DNA of 64,000 nt from Pseudomonas costantinii (GCF_001870435.1 NZ_MDDR01000005.1:1-64000), one strand, 5' to 3'. Positions 52,458 to 62,089 are shown, counted from the stretch's first letter. Translations and numbers: made by a program. Notes: generated by a model from the letters alone, not told the origin.

Positions 52458-53044
52458 GAGTATTTCTCCTGTTGGCGGGCCTATTGCTGAGCCTCAGCGC
52501 CCATGCCTTCGACCTGCAACAACTCAGCGATCAATTGGCGAAACCGTCAGTGATCCACGGCAGCTTCATTCAAGAAAAACACCTCCGTGCCCTGCCCCAA
52601 CCCTTGGTCAGCAAAGGCACCTTCGTGCTCGCCAAAGACCACGGCCTGCTGTGGCTGCTGAAAACCCCGCTGCAACAGGACTACCGCATCAGTGCTCAGG
52701 GCATCGCCCGCCGTGACGCCAATGGCTGGCAACTGCTGCCGAACAAGAGCGCCGGTGCCGAGCAGAATCGTCTGTTCCTCGCCGTGCTCCAAGGCGACAG
52801 CAGCGGCTTGCAGCGTGATTTCGAATTGCAGCTGCAAGGCGAAGCCAGCCAATGGAAGCTGACGCTGATCCCGCGTTCGCTGCTGTTAAAACAAGTCTTC
52901 ACCCAGATCAACATCGACGGTGGCGAGCGGGTGCAAAAAATCGAACTGCTGGAGACCCAGGGCGACAGCACCGTGCTGCGTATGCAGGACAGCACTGCAG
53001 CTCTTCCACTGAGTGACGCGGAGCAACACGACTTTGCCCAGTGA
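52454..53044 (+). CDS. LolA-like outer-membrane lipoprotein carrier
   Basis: 196 residues with a signal peptide (MRVFLLLAGLLLSLSAHA) and the LolA-like beta-barrel pattern (GSFIQEKHLRALPQPLVSKG, GLLWLLKTPLQQDYRIS). A periplasmic carrier for lipophilic cargo; here probably for the polyene-lipid between the MMPL exporter and the outer membrane. Confidence 0.87.
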   Translation: MRVFLLLAGLLLSLSAHAFDLQQLSDQLAKPSVIHGSFIQEKHLRALPQPLVSKGTFVLAKDHGLLWLLKTPLQQDYRISAQGIARRDANGWQLLPNKSAGAEQNRLFLAVLQGDSSGLQRDFELQLQGEASQWKLTLIPRSLLLKQVFTQINIDGGERVQKIELLETQGDSTVLRMQDSTAALPLSDAEQHDFAQ

Positions 53045-55346
53045 GCGCCTGCTGCCGCGCCTGTTCCTGATTCTGCTGGTAGGCGTGCTGGCCCTGGCCG
53101 GCTGGCAATGGCGCCACGGTGCACCGCTGTCGGCCAACCTGATGGAGCTGGTGCCGGGCAACACGCCGGACGCTCTGGAGCAGCTAGCCGAGCAGCGCAT
53201 GCAGGAACCGCTGAACCGCGAGATGCTGGTGCTGGTCGGCCATACTGACCGCCAGCAAGCAGTGTCCATCGCGCAGCAATTGAGCGAGCGCTGGCAGGCC
53301 AGTGGCCTTTTTGAAAAGGTCCAGTGGAACCTGCAAGCCGACTTGCCGGCACTGCGTGAGCAACTGCTGCGCGGGCGTCTGGCAATGCTGTCGGCCAAAG
53401 ACCGCGAGCAACTGATCGACCACCCCGACGCATTCATCCAACAGCGTGTGCAGTCGCTGTTCGACCCTTTCACCGGATTCAGCCTGGTCCCGAGCCAGGA
53501 CGATTGGCTGGGCCTGACCGGACGCATCCAAAACAGCCAGCCGCAGCACGGGTCGGTGCAGCTGGATATCGGCAGCGGCGCATTGATCGCCGACGCCGAC
53601 GGCAAGAGCTGGGTGTTGCTGCGGGCGCGTACTACCGGCAATGCCTTCGATATGAAACTGCCGGTGCAAGTGGCGGACTTACTTAAAGCGAGCCGTGAGC
53701 AAGCCAGCCAGCAAGGCGCACAACTGCTCGCGGCCAGTGGATTGCTGTATGCGGCGAATGGTCAGCAGCAGGCCACGCGGGAAATCACCTGGGTCGGTGG
53801 CGGCGCCACCCTTGGCATTCTGTTGCTGCTGTTGTTGGCCTTCCGCCGCTGGCGCGTACTGCTGGCGTTTGTGCCGGTGTTGGTGGGCATGCTGTTTGGC
53901 GCGGTGGCCTGTGTGGCGCTGTTCGGCCATATGCATGTGATGACACTGGTGCTGGGCTCCAGCCTGATCGGCGTGGCGGTGGATTACCCGCTGCACTATC
54001 TGTCGAAAAGCTGGAGCATGAACCCGTGGCGCAGTTGGCCTGCGCTACGCCTGACACTGCCAGGGCTGAGCCTGAGCCTGGCCACCAGTTGCATCGGCTA
54101 CCTGGCGCTGGCGTGGACGCCCTTCCCGGCGCTGACGCAAATCGCCGTGTTCTCCGCAGCCGGCTTAGTCGGTGCCTACCTGTCGGCAGTGTGCCTGTTA
54201 CCGGCGCTGCTCAAGGGCATCGAATTGCGCCCGGCGCAGTGGCCGCTGCGCATCGCCGAATGCCTGTGGCTAGTGCGTGCTTCGTTGATCAAACGCGTGC
54301 CGAGCCCGGTGCTGCTGGCGTTGGTACTGCTGTTCTGCGCCGGTGGCCTGTGGCACTTGAACAGTAAAAACGATATTCGCCAATGGATCGGCGCGCCGCC
54401 GCAATTGCTGCAAGAGGCGCAGGCCGTAGCCCGCATCACCGGCTTCCAACCCACCAGCCAGTTCTTCCTGGTGCGAGCGGACAATCAGCAGCAGTTGCTG
54501 GAACGCCAAGCCGCCCTGGGCCAACGCCTGGACCAATTGGTGAACATGGACAAGCTTCAGGGTTACCTGGCGCTCAATCAGATCGTCAACCTCCCTGCCG
54601 AACAACAACGGCTGCGTGATGCGCTGAACACGCTGCCGCAACACTGGCAGCCGCTGCTGGACCTCGGCGTCCCCGCCAGCGCCCTGCAAGCGGAGCTTGG
54701 ACACTTGCAGGCGCTGCCCATCGAAAACATCGATGCCGCGCTGATCGGCCCATTGGCCGAGCCTTGGCGCATGCTGTGGCTGGGCCCGGTGGACAGCGGC
54801 GTGGCGGCGATGGTCAGCCTGCAAGGCTTGAATAACCCGGCGCTGCTGCGAGTCCAGGCCGTGGATTTGCCGGGGGTGCAGTTGGTGGATCGCTTGGGGG
54901 ACTTGAACCGGGTATTCGCCGACACGCAGATCAGCGCCGCTGAACTGAAATTGATGTCCTGCGTGCTGATCGTACTGCTGCTGATCCTGCCCTTCGGTTT
55001 TGGCGGTGCCTTGCGTATCGTCGCCCTGCCATTGCTCGCCGCACTGTGCAGCCTGGCCAGCCTGGGTTGGCTGGGCCAGCCGCTGACCCTGTTCAGCCTG
55101 TTTGGCCTGCTGTTGGTCACGGCCATCAGCGTCGATTACGCGATTTTGATGCGCGAGCAGATCGGCGGTGCCGCCGTGAGTCTTTTGGGTACGCTGCTGG
55201 CAGCGCTGACGACCTGGTTGTCGTTTGGCCTGCTGGCGGTATCGAGTACGCCGGCTGTGAGTAATTTCGGCTTATCGGTCAGCCTGGGCCTGGCATTCAG
55301 CTTTATGCTGGCGCCCTGGGCCGGGCAACAGAAACACGCCTTATGA
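53013..55346 (+). CDS. MMPL/RND-family exporter of the aryl polyene cluster
   Basis: 777 residues, about 12 membrane helices in two halves, each with a large periplasmic loop (about 45-250 and 445-640). Motifs like SLIGVAVDYPLHYL and TAISVDYAILMREQIG are typical of MMPL lipid exporters. The GTG at 53013 overlaps the LolA-like gene by 32 bases. A TTG at 53034 with GGAG upstream would give an 11-base overlap and the start PSERLLPRLF; both are possible. It should move the polyene across the inner membrane. Confidence 0.9.
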   Translation: MTRSNTTLPSERLLPRLFLILLVGVLALAGWQWRHGAPLSANLMELVPGNTPDALEQLAEQRMQEPLNREMLVLVGHTDRQQAVSIAQQLSERWQASGLFEKVQWNLQADLPALREQLLRGRLAMLSAKDREQLIDHPDAFIQQRVQSLFDPFTGFSLVPSQDDWLGLTGRIQNSQPQHGSVQLDIGSGALIADADGKSWVLLRARTTGNAFDMKLPVQVADLLKASREQASQQGAQLLAASGLLYAANGQQQATREITWVGGGATLGILLLLLLAFRRWRVLLAFVPVLVGMLFGAVACVALFGHMHVMTLVLGSSLIGVAVDYPLHYLSKSWSMNPWRSWPALRLTLPGLSLSLATSCIGYLALAWTPFPALTQIAVFSAAGLVGAYLSAVCLLPALLKGIELRPAQWPLRIAECLWLVRASLIKRVPSPVLLALVLLFCAGGLWHLNSKNDIRQWIGAPPQLLQEAQAVARITGFQPTSQFFLVRADNQQQLLERQAALGQRLDQLVNMDKLQGYLALNQIVNLPAEQQRLRDALNTLPQHWQPLLDLGVPASALQAELGHLQALPIENIDAALIGPLAEPWRMLWLGPVDSGVAAMVSLQGLNNPALLRVQAVDLPGVQLVDRLGDLNRVFADTQISAAELKLMSCVLIVLLLILPFGFGGALRIVALPLLAALCSLASLGWLGQPLTLFSLFGLLLVTAISVDYAILMREQIGGAAVSLLGTLLAALTTWLSFGLLAVSSTPAVSNFGLSVSLGLAFSFMLAPWAGQQKHAL

Positions 55347-55379
55347 ATGAGATTATCGCCAAAGTGGCAAGGAGCCCTC

Positions 55380-56627
55380 GTGCCCACAGTTGAAATGGAA
55401 CGTCGCCAGGTGGTGGTGATCGGTGCCGGGCCGTCCGGTGCCATCGCCGCCGCGCTGTTAAAGCGCAACGGGCATGATGTATTGATTATTGAGCGCCAGC
55501 ATTTCCCACGCTTCTCGATTGGCGAAAGCCTGTTGTCCCACTGCATCGACTTTATCGAAGAAGCCGGCATGCTCGACGCCGTGCAGGCGGCGGGCTTCCA
55601 GGTGAAAACCGGTGCCGCGTTCGCTTGGGGCGAGCACTACAGCGCGTTTGATTTCGGTGACACGTTCAGCAACGGCAAGCCCACTACCTTCCAGGTGCAG
55701 CGCGGCGAATTCGACAAGTTGCTGGCCGATCAGGCCAAGTTGCAAGGTGTGGACATTCGCTACGGCGAAACCATCGTCGGTGTGGATCTGGGTGGCGAGT
55801 GCCGCTACCTGCACGTACGCCGAGAGAACGGCAGCGAGTACCACCTCAAGGCCAAGTTCGTGCTCGACGCCAGCGGCTATGGCCGCGTGCTGCCACGCTT
55901 GCTGGACTTGGACATGCCGTCGAATTTCCCGGTGCGCCAGGCGGTATTCACCCACATCGAAGACCGCATCGAACACTCAGGCTTCGACCGCACCAAAATT
56001 CTCGTAACGACCCACCCGACGAAGCGCGATATCTGGTTCTGGACGATCCCGTTCAGCAACGGCCGCTGCTCGGTGGGCGTAGTTGCCGCCAAGGAACACT
56101 TCGATGGCCGCGACAGCGATCTCGACGCCTGCCTGCGTGGATTTATCGACGAAACCCCTAGCCTGTCCGGCGTGCTACAAAACGCCGTTTGGGATACGCC
56201 CGCGCGCACCATCGGCGGCTATGCAGCCAATGTCAAAACCCTGCACGGCCCAGGCTTTGCGCTGCTGGGCAACGCGGCGGAATTCCTCGACCCGGTGTTC
56301 TCCTCCGGCGTGACCATTGCCATGCGTTCGGCGAGCATGGCCGCAGGCCTCCTGCATCGCCAGCTAAAGGGCGAAACGGTGGATTGGCAAACCGAGTTTG
56401 CCGAACCTTTGAAGCGCGGCGTCGATACCTTCCGCTGCTACGTCGAAGGCTGGTACGCCGGGACCTTCCAGGATGTGATTTTCCACCCCGGCAGCTCGCC
56501 GGAGATTCGCCGGATGATCTGTTCGATCCTCGCGGGTTACGCCTGGGATGAGCGCAACCCGTTTGTCAGCGAGCCCAAGCGGCGGCTACGGATGTTGTCG
56601 GAGATTTGTGCAGGGGATGCAGTGTGA
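55380..56627 (+). CDS. FAD-dependent oxidoreductase, halogenase-like
   Basis: 415 residues from the GTG at 55380 (AAGGAG 7 bases upstream); an ATG at 55347 in the same frame has less support. Dinucleotide fold VVVIGAGPSGAIAAALLKRN at the start, GESLLSH (near 50), and GPGFALLGNAAEFLDPVFSS (near 285). It also shows WFWTIPF, the WxWxIP motif linked to flavin-dependent halogenases. Members of this group in aryl polyene and xanthomonadin clusters are annotated as tryptophan halogenase-like. Whether it halogenates or oxidises the ring is open. Confidence 0.87.
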   Translation: MPTVEMERRQVVVIGAGPSGAIAAALLKRNGHDVLIIERQHFPRFSIGESLLSHCIDFIEEAGMLDAVQAAGFQVKTGAAFAWGEHYSAFDFGDTFSNGKPTTFQVQRGEFDKLLADQAKLQGVDIRYGETIVGVDLGGECRYLHVRRENGSEYHLKAKFVLDASGYGRVLPRLLDLDMPSNFPVRQAVFTHIEDRIEHSGFDRTKILVTTHPTKRDIWFWTIPFSNGRCSVGVVAAKEHFDGRDSDLDACLRGFIDETPSLSGVLQNAVWDTPARTIGGYAANVKTLHGPGFALLGNAAEFLDPVFSSGVTIAMRSASMAAGLLHRQLKGETVDWQTEFAEPLKRGVDTFRCYVEGWYAGTFQDVIFHPGSSPEIRRMICSILAGYAWDERNPFVSEPKRRLRMLSEICAGDAV

Positions 56628-57358
56628 GCAGTCAGTACCTGAGTAAAAACTACGTCGAAGAAACCAAGTTCGGTTTCTGGTTCCTGCGCAGCCACACTTG
56701 GCAGCACCACGTGTTGCGCGTGGCGATCAACGACCTGCGCAGCCTGTTCAGCGACCCGCTGCCGGTGGCGCCAGTATTGCTGGACGCCGGTTGCGGCCAG
56801 GGCAAGTCGTTCCGATATTTGCAGCAAGTGTTCACGCCAGAGCGCCTGATCGGCCTGGATGCCGACCCCCACAGCCTGGAACTGAGCAAGGCCGAAGCGG
56901 AACGCCAAGGTTTGGCCATCGAACTGATCGGCAGCGACTGCGCTACGCTCAACGTACCGGACGCCAGCGTCGATATCCTGTTCTGCCACCAAACCTTCCA
57001 TCACCTGGTTGAACAGCATCGCGCACTCAAAGAATTTTATCGGGTACTCAAGCCGGGCGGCTATTTGCTGTTTGCCGAGTCAACTGAAGCCTATATCGAC
57101 ACCTGGGTGATTCGCTGGCTGTTCCGCCACCCGATGCACGTGCAAAAAAGCGCCGAAGAGTACCTGGAAATGATCCGCGAACAGGGCTTTGAATTCGGCC
57201 CGCAGAATGTCTCGTACCCGTACTTGTGGTGGAGCCGTTCCAGTGATTTCGGCCTGCTGGAGCGCTGGGGCCTGCGCAACCCGCCGCCGGTGGGCCAGCG
57301 CGAAGAAACCCTGGTCAACTGCGTGGCGCGTAAACCCTTGGAGAGCGTCGCCCCATGA
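56624..57358 (+). CDS. Class I SAM methyltransferase
   Basis: 244 residues, GTG start overlapping the previous stop (GTGA). SAM-binding VLLDAGCGQGKSFRYL (near 52) with acidic LIGLDADPHSLEL, then DILFCHQTFHHLVEQH. Likely methylates the aryl ring or hydroxyl of the polyene (ApeB-like by context). Confidence 0.88.
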   Translation: MSSQYLSKNYVEETKFGFWFLRSHTWQHHVLRVAINDLRSLFSDPLPVAPVLLDAGCGQGKSFRYLQQVFTPERLIGLDADPHSLELSKAEAERQGLAIELIGSDCATLNVPDASVDILFCHQTFHHLVEQHRALKEFYRVLKPGGYLLFAESTEAYIDTWVIRWLFRHPMHVQKSAEEYLEMIREQGFEFGPQNVSYPYLWWSRSSDFGLLERWGLRNPPPVGQREETLVNCVARKPLESVAP

Positions 57359-57837
57359 TCCGCTTGCTGTTGATGGGTTGCCTGTTGCTGCTGAGCGCTT
57401 GCGCCAGCCAGCCACCGCTGCCCGAAAAAGTCCCGGCCCTGGCCTTGCCGATGCAACTGCATGTGCAGCGCCTGGCGGACGGCCAGAGCCAGGACTGGTT
57501 GCTGGTGATCCAGCATGAAGGTGGCGGGATTCGCTGGTCGATGATGGACCCGTTGGGCATTCCCCAGGCACGGCAAAAGCTGATCAATGGCGAGTGGCAA
57601 GCCGATGGACTGTTGCCGCCCAACCCCCAGGCACGGGAGTTGTTTGCCGCGCTGCTGTTTGCCCTGACCTCGGCGGATGACGTGCCTGCGCTGTATCCGA
57701 ACGCCCAGGCGATGGACCTCACACGCACCCTGCCGGGTCATTGGCAAATCGTGTATCAGTCCTCAGAGGTGTTCAGCGTGAACATGGCGGGGCAGCCGTT
57801 GAGCTATCGCATCACGCCGCTGGGTGCTGCCCGATGA
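57355..57837 (+). CDS. DUF3261-type lipoprotein
   Basis: 160 residues with a lipoprotein signal (MIRLLLMGCLLLLSAC, lipobox LSAC, Cys16). It resembles the LolB-like small lipoproteins of aryl polyene clusters. With the LolA-like protein and MMPL exporter it could receive the pigment at the outer membrane. Overlaps both neighbours by 4 bases. Confidence 0.83.
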   Translation: MIRLLLMGCLLLLSACASQPPLPEKVPALALPMQLHVQRLADGQSQDWLLVIQHEGGGIRWSMMDPLGIPQARQKLINGEWQADGLLPPNPQARELFAALLFALTSADDVPALYPNAQAMDLTRTLPGHWQIVYQSSEVFSVNMAGQPLSYRITPLGAAR

Positions 57838-59000
57838 CCGCCTATCTGAATGCGCTCGGCGTGATTTGCGCCTTGGGCCGTGGCCAGGCCGAAGTCAGCC
57901 GCAGCCTGTTTTCCGGTGACTGCTCCGGTATGCGCGCCGAAAGCGGCTGGGTGCCGGATCGCGTGCTGCCGGTGGCCGGTGTACATGGCGAACTGGCGAC
58001 CATCCCTGTGGAACTGAACCAGCAAAGCAGCCGCAACAACCAGTTGCTGCTGGAAGCGGCGCTGCAGATTGAGGATGAGATCCGCCAGGCGATCCACACC
58101 TACGGCGCCTCGCGGATCGGCATTGTGCTGGGCACCAGCACCTCGGGTATCGACGAAGCGAGCCGTGGCATCGCGCATTACCTGCGCGACAAGCAGTTCC
58201 CCGGCGACTACGACTACCAGCAACAGGAACTCAGCGCCCCGGCAAACTTCCTTGCCGACTGGCTGCAACTGAGCGGCCCGGCCTATGTGATTTCCACCGC
58301 CTGCACCTCCAGCGCTCGCGCACTGATGAGTGCCCAGCGCCTGCTGGATCTGGGCGTGTGCGACGCGGTGATCTGCGGCGGTGTCGACAGCCTCTGCAAG
58401 CTGACCCTCAATGGGTTTAGCTCGCTGGAAGCGGTGTCGAGCGAGCGCTGCAATCCGTTTTCGGTGAACCGTAATGGCATCAATATCGGCGAAGCGGCCG
58501 TGCTGTTTCTGATGACTAAACAGCCAGCACCTATTGCCCTGTTGGGCAGCGGAGCCAGTTGCGACGCGCACCATATTTCCGCGCCAGAGCCTACCGGCAA
58601 AGGCGCGTTGCTGGCGATGCGCAAGGCCCTGGCCAGCGCAAAACTTGCGCCTGAACAAATCGGTTACCTGAACCTGCACGGCACCGCGACCCAACATAAC
58701 GACGCCATGGAAAGCCTGGCGGTAGCCAGCCTGTTTCCGAATGGCGTGGCCTGCTCGTCGACCAAACCCATGAGCGGCCACACCCTCGGTGCAGCCGGTG
58801 CGTTGGAAGCGGCGTTCTGCTGGCTGAGCCTGACCCACGGTGTGGTACCGCCGCATGTGTGGGACGGCAACGCCGACCCGACGCTGCCTGCCTTGCAATG
58901 GGCGCACACCGGCGACACCTTGAAAAAACGCTGCCTGATGAGCAACTCGTTTGCCTTCGGTGGTAACAACGTCAGCCTGATAATCGCAGAGGCCCCATGA
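57834..59000 (+). CDS. apeO: Beta-ketoacyl synthase (ApeO-type)
   Basis: 388 residues from the ATG at 57834. Active-site Cys157 in ISTACTSSAR, His in NLHGTATQHND and in GHTLGAAGA. In Xenorhabdus ApeO works with the Cys-less ApeC as the elongating ketosynthase pair of the iterative type II polyketide synthase. 4-base overlaps at both ends. Confidence 0.9.
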   Translation: MTAYLNALGVICALGRGQAEVSRSLFSGDCSGMRAESGWVPDRVLPVAGVHGELATIPVELNQQSSRNNQLLLEAALQIEDEIRQAIHTYGASRIGIVLGTSTSGIDEASRGIAHYLRDKQFPGDYDYQQQELSAPANFLADWLQLSGPAYVISTACTSSARALMSAQRLLDLGVCDAVICGGVDSLCKLTLNGFSSLEAVSSERCNPFSVNRNGINIGEAAVLFLMTKQPAPIALLGSGASCDAHHISAPEPTGKGALLAMRKALASAKLAPEQIGYLNLHGTATQHNDAMESLAVASLFPNGVACSSTKPMSGHTLGAAGALEAAFCWLSLTHGVVPPHVWDGNADPTLPALQWAHTGDTLKKRCLMSNSFAFGGNNVSLIIAEAP

Positions 59001-59458
59001 TCAACTGGCCACTCGCCGAACTGCTGCCCCATGCGGGCGACATGATCCTGATCGACCAGGTGCTGTCGTTCGATGAAGAGCAGATTCACACCCGCGTCAC
59101 CGTCACGCCCGGCGGCCTGTTCAACCAGCCCGACGGCAGCCTGCCGGCCTGGGTCGGCATTGAGTTGATGGCGCAAAGCGTCGCCGCCTACGCCGGTTGC
59201 CGCGCCCGCCAAAAAGGCGAAGCGGTGGAACTGGGTTTCCTGTTGGGCACACGTAAGTTCGAGTGCAATGTGGAGCACTTCCCGGCAGGCGCCGAGCTGA
59301 CCATCCACGGCCTGCGCTCCCTGGAAGACGATAACGGCATGGGTGTGTTCGAATGCCACCTCACCGGCGACGGTATCCAGGCCAGCGCCCGCTTGAACGT
59401 ATTTCGACCGCCCCAGGCGGCCAACTATTTAGATGAATCGAAGGACGAAACGCCATGA
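58997..59458 (+). CDS. apeP: 3-hydroxyacyl-ACP dehydratase (ApeP-type)
   Basis: 153-residue hotdog protein: LLPHAGDMILIDQVL at the start and WVGIELMAQSVAAYAG (near 51). It removes water from the 3-hydroxyacyl intermediate to make each double bond. A second dehydratase domain is fused to the AMP ligase of the same cluster, so two dehydratases serve chain growth as in Xenorhabdus (ApeI and ApeP). Confidence 0.88.
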   Translation: MINWPLAELLPHAGDMILIDQVLSFDEEQIHTRVTVTPGGLFNQPDGSLPAWVGIELMAQSVAAYAGCRARQKGEAVELGFLLGTRKFECNVEHFPAGAELTIHGLRSLEDDNGMGVFECHLTGDGIQASARLNVFRPPQAANYLDESKDETP

Positions 59459-60183
59459 CTGAATCCGTACTGGTCACCGGCTCCAGCCGTGGCATCGGCC
59501 GCGCCATTGCCCTGCGCCTGGCCCAGGCCGGGCATGACATCGTGCTGCATTGCCGCAGTGGTCGTGCTGAAGCGGAGGCGGTGCAGGTCGAAATCGAGGC
59601 ACTGGGGCGTAAGGCGCGGGTGCTGCAATTCGACGTGGCGGATCGCGCAACCTGTAAAGAAATCCTGGAAGCCGATGTGGAGCTGCATGGTGCCTACTAC
59701 GGCGTGGTGCTCAATGCCGGCCTGACCCGCGACGGCGCGTTCCCCGCGTTGTCCGAAGACGATTGGGATGTGGTGATGCGCACCAACCTCGACGGTTTCT
59801 ACAACGTGCTGCACCCGGTGATGATGCCGATGATTCGTCGTCGCGCTGCCGGGCGCATCGTGTGCATCACCTCGGTCTCCGGGTTGATCGGCAACCGTGG
59901 CCAAGTCAATTACAGCGCTTCGAAAGCCGGCTTGATTGGCGCCGCCAAGGCCCTGGCCATTGAGTTGGGCAAGCGCAAAATCACCGTCAACTGCGTGGCA
60001 CCCGGGCTGATCGACACCGCGATGCTCGATGAAAACGTACCGGTGGATGAACTGATGAAGATGATTCCCGCGCAGCGTATAGGTACGCCGGAAGAAGTGG
60101 CCGCAGCGGTGAACTTCCTGATGTCGGCCGAAGCCGGCTATATCACTCGCCAAGTCTTGGCCGTGAATGGAGGTCTGTGCTGA
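59455..60183 (+). CDS. apeQ: 3-oxoacyl-ACP reductase (ApeQ-type, FabG-like)
   Basis: 242-residue short-chain dehydrogenase. Cofactor motif TGSSRGIGRA (10-16), catalytic Ser140, Tyr153 and Lys157 (YSASKAG). It reduces the 3-keto group with NADPH in each cycle. 4-base overlap with apeP; one base shared with apeR. Confidence 0.92.
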   Translation: MTESVLVTGSSRGIGRAIALRLAQAGHDIVLHCRSGRAEAEAVQVEIEALGRKARVLQFDVADRATCKEILEADVELHGAYYGVVLNAGLTRDGAFPALSEDDWDVVMRTNLDGFYNVLHPVMMPMIRRRAAGRIVCITSVSGLIGNRGQVNYSASKAGLIGAAKALAIELGKRKITVNCVAPGLIDTAMLDENVPVDELMKMIPAQRIGTPEEVAAAVNFLMSAEAGYITRQVLAVNGGLC

Positions 60184-61409
60184 TGAAGCGCGTCGTAGTG
60201 ACCGGCATGGCCGGCGTCACCTCCCTGGGCAGCGATTGGGACAGCATCGCGGCCAACTTTCGCGCCAACCGCAGCGGCATTCGCCGTATGGATGAGTGGG
60301 ACCGCTTTACCGAATTGAACACCCGCCTGGCCGGGCCTATCGACGACTTCGCCGTGCCCGCCCACTGGACCCGCAAGCAACTGCGCAGCATGGGTCGCGT
60401 CTCGCGCCTGGCGGTGTGGGCAGCGGAGCAGGCGCTGAAGGACGCGGGTTTGCTCGGTGACGAATCGATCAAGGACGGGCGCATGGGCGTGGCCTGCGGC
60501 TCGTCCACCGGCAGCACCGACGAGATCAAGGCCTTCGGCAATATGCTGCTGAACTCGGTGGCCGAGGGGCTGAATGCCAACTCCTATGTACGGATGATGC
60601 CGCACACCACGGCAGCGAATATCAGCATCTTCTTTGGCCTCACCGGGCGCTTGATCCCCACGTCCAGCGCCTGCACCAGTGGCAGCCAGGGCATCGGCTA
60701 TGCCTACGAGGCGATCAAGTTCGGTCGCCTGCCCTTGATGCTCGCCGGCGGCGCCGAAGAACTGTGCCCCACCGAAGCCATGGTGTTCGATGCGCTGTAC
60801 GCCACCAGCCTGAAAAACGACGCCCCTCAAACCAGCCCGCGCCCTTACGACAGTGCTCGTGACGGCCTGGTGATCGGTGAAGGCGGCGGCATGCTGGTGC
60901 TTGAAGAACTGGAGCACGCCTTGGCGCGCGGTGCGCACATCCACGCCGAGCTGGTCGGTTTCGGCAGCAACGCCGACGGCCAGCACACCACTCGCCCTGA
61001 GCAGAAAACCATGCGTCGCGCGATGGAACTGGCCCTGGAAGATGCCGGGCTGGAGCCCTCCGCCATCGGCTACGTCAACGGCCACGGCACTGCCACCGAC
61101 CAAGGCGACATCGCCGAGACCCTGGCCACCAGCAGCCTGTTTGGCAGCCGCATGCCGATCAGCTCGCAGAAGAGCTTCCTCGGCCACACCTTGGGCGCGT
61201 GCGGGGCGTTGGAGTCTTGGTTCAGCATCGAGATGATGAACCGCGATCAATACGTGCACACCTTCAACCTGGATTCGGTCGACCCGCAGTGCGGCGAGCT
61301 GGATTACCTGCAAGGTGAATTCCGCGAGATGCACCACGACTACGTAATGAACAACAACTTTGCCTTTGGCGGCGTCAACACGTCGCTGATCTTCCGCCGC
61401 TGGTCTTGA
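60183..61409 (+). CDS. apeR: Beta-ketoacyl synthase (ApeR-type)
   Basis: 408 residues from the ATG at 60183 with GGAGG upstream. Active-site Cys164 in SSACTSGSQG, His in NGHGTATDQGD and LGHTLGACGA. It is the second full ketosynthase of the cluster; ApeR in Xenorhabdus is thought to act in chain initiation or early elongation. Last biosynthetic gene of the cluster. Confidence 0.91.
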   Translation: MKRVVVTGMAGVTSLGSDWDSIAANFRANRSGIRRMDEWDRFTELNTRLAGPIDDFAVPAHWTRKQLRSMGRVSRLAVWAAEQALKDAGLLGDESIKDGRMGVACGSSTGSTDEIKAFGNMLLNSVAEGLNANSYVRMMPHTTAANISIFFGLTGRLIPTSSACTSGSQGIGYAYEAIKFGRLPLMLAGGAEELCPTEAMVFDALYATSLKNDAPQTSPRPYDSARDGLVIGEGGGMLVLEELEHALARGAHIHAELVGFGSNADGQHTTRPEQKTMRRAMELALEDAGLEPSAIGYVNGHGTATDQGDIAETLATSSLFGSRMPISSQKSFLGHTLGACGALESWFSIEMMNRDQYVHTFNLDSVDPQCGELDYLQGEFREMHHDYVMNNNFAFGGVNTSLIFRRWS

Positions 61410-61435
61410 ATTTTTAATCGATTGGAGAAAACGGA

Positions 61436-61885
61436 ATGTCTTCCTTGCTACGCGCCACCCTGATCACCCTGGCCCTGCTGACCACCGCCGGTTGCACCAA
61501 CAAACCGGTACTCAATACCCAGCATGAGCTGCCGGTCGATACCCAGGTCAGCGAAGAAAAAATGAAAACGGTCATCATCAACGCCCTGCAAAAACGCGAG
61601 TGGACGGTGCAGCGCCTGAGCCCGCAATTGGTGCAGGCCGAGATCAACGTACGCAACCAGTACTACGCCGCAATCGACATCCGCTACACCCGTAACAGCT
61701 ACGCTATCACCTACCGCGACAGCCGCGATCTGGGCTACAAGGACGGCAAGATCCACCGCAACTACAACCGCTGGGTAAGCATGCTGGACCGCGACATCAT
61801 GGCCGCGCTGCACAGCAATGGCGTGAACGAAGCGGGCTCGGCGGCGCAGTTGTTTGAGCAGACGGGGACGTCGAAGCAGAATTGA
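61436..61885 (+). CDS. Small lipoprotein downstream of the aryl polyene cluster
   Basis: 149 residues with a signal and lipobox (LLTTAGC, Cys19), then a small mixed fold (KREWTVQRLSPQLVQAEINV, SYAITYRDSRDLGY). No catalytic motif seen. It follows apeR after 26 bases with GGAG, so it probably belongs to the same transcript. Its role in pigment display is unproven. Confidence 0.8.
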   Translation: MSSLLRATLITLALLTTAGCTNKPVLNTQHELPVDTQVSEEKMKTVIINALQKREWTVQRLSPQLVQAEINVRNQYYAAIDIRYTRNSYAITYRDSRDLGYKDGKIHRNYNRWVSMLDRDIMAALHSNGVNEAGSAAQLFEQTGTSKQN

Positions 61886-61912
61886 GGCTCGCTGCTCTCC
61901 AGAAACGACAAA

Positions 61913-61934
61913 GGGCGCCTTTCGGCGCCCTCTT
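61913..61934 (+). terminator. Probable terminator of the aryl polyene operon
   Basis: GGGCGCC-TTTC-GGCGCCC followed by TCTTC, a 7-base-pair GC stem with a short pyrimidine tail, 28 bases past the lipoprotein stop. The following 150 bases show nothing recognisable. Confidence 0.6.
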
Positions 61935-62089
61935 CACAAACAGGTTGGCTTGTCATCGCCGCTTCCTGCCTGGCTCTGCGATGGCTGGTTGCCCAGGATC
62001 CTCAGAGTCTCACAAGCCCCTTTCGGGAACGTGGGCAGTATGCCTGAAAACGGCTTCCCTGCAATCCGTGGCAATGTGCCGCTCATTAC

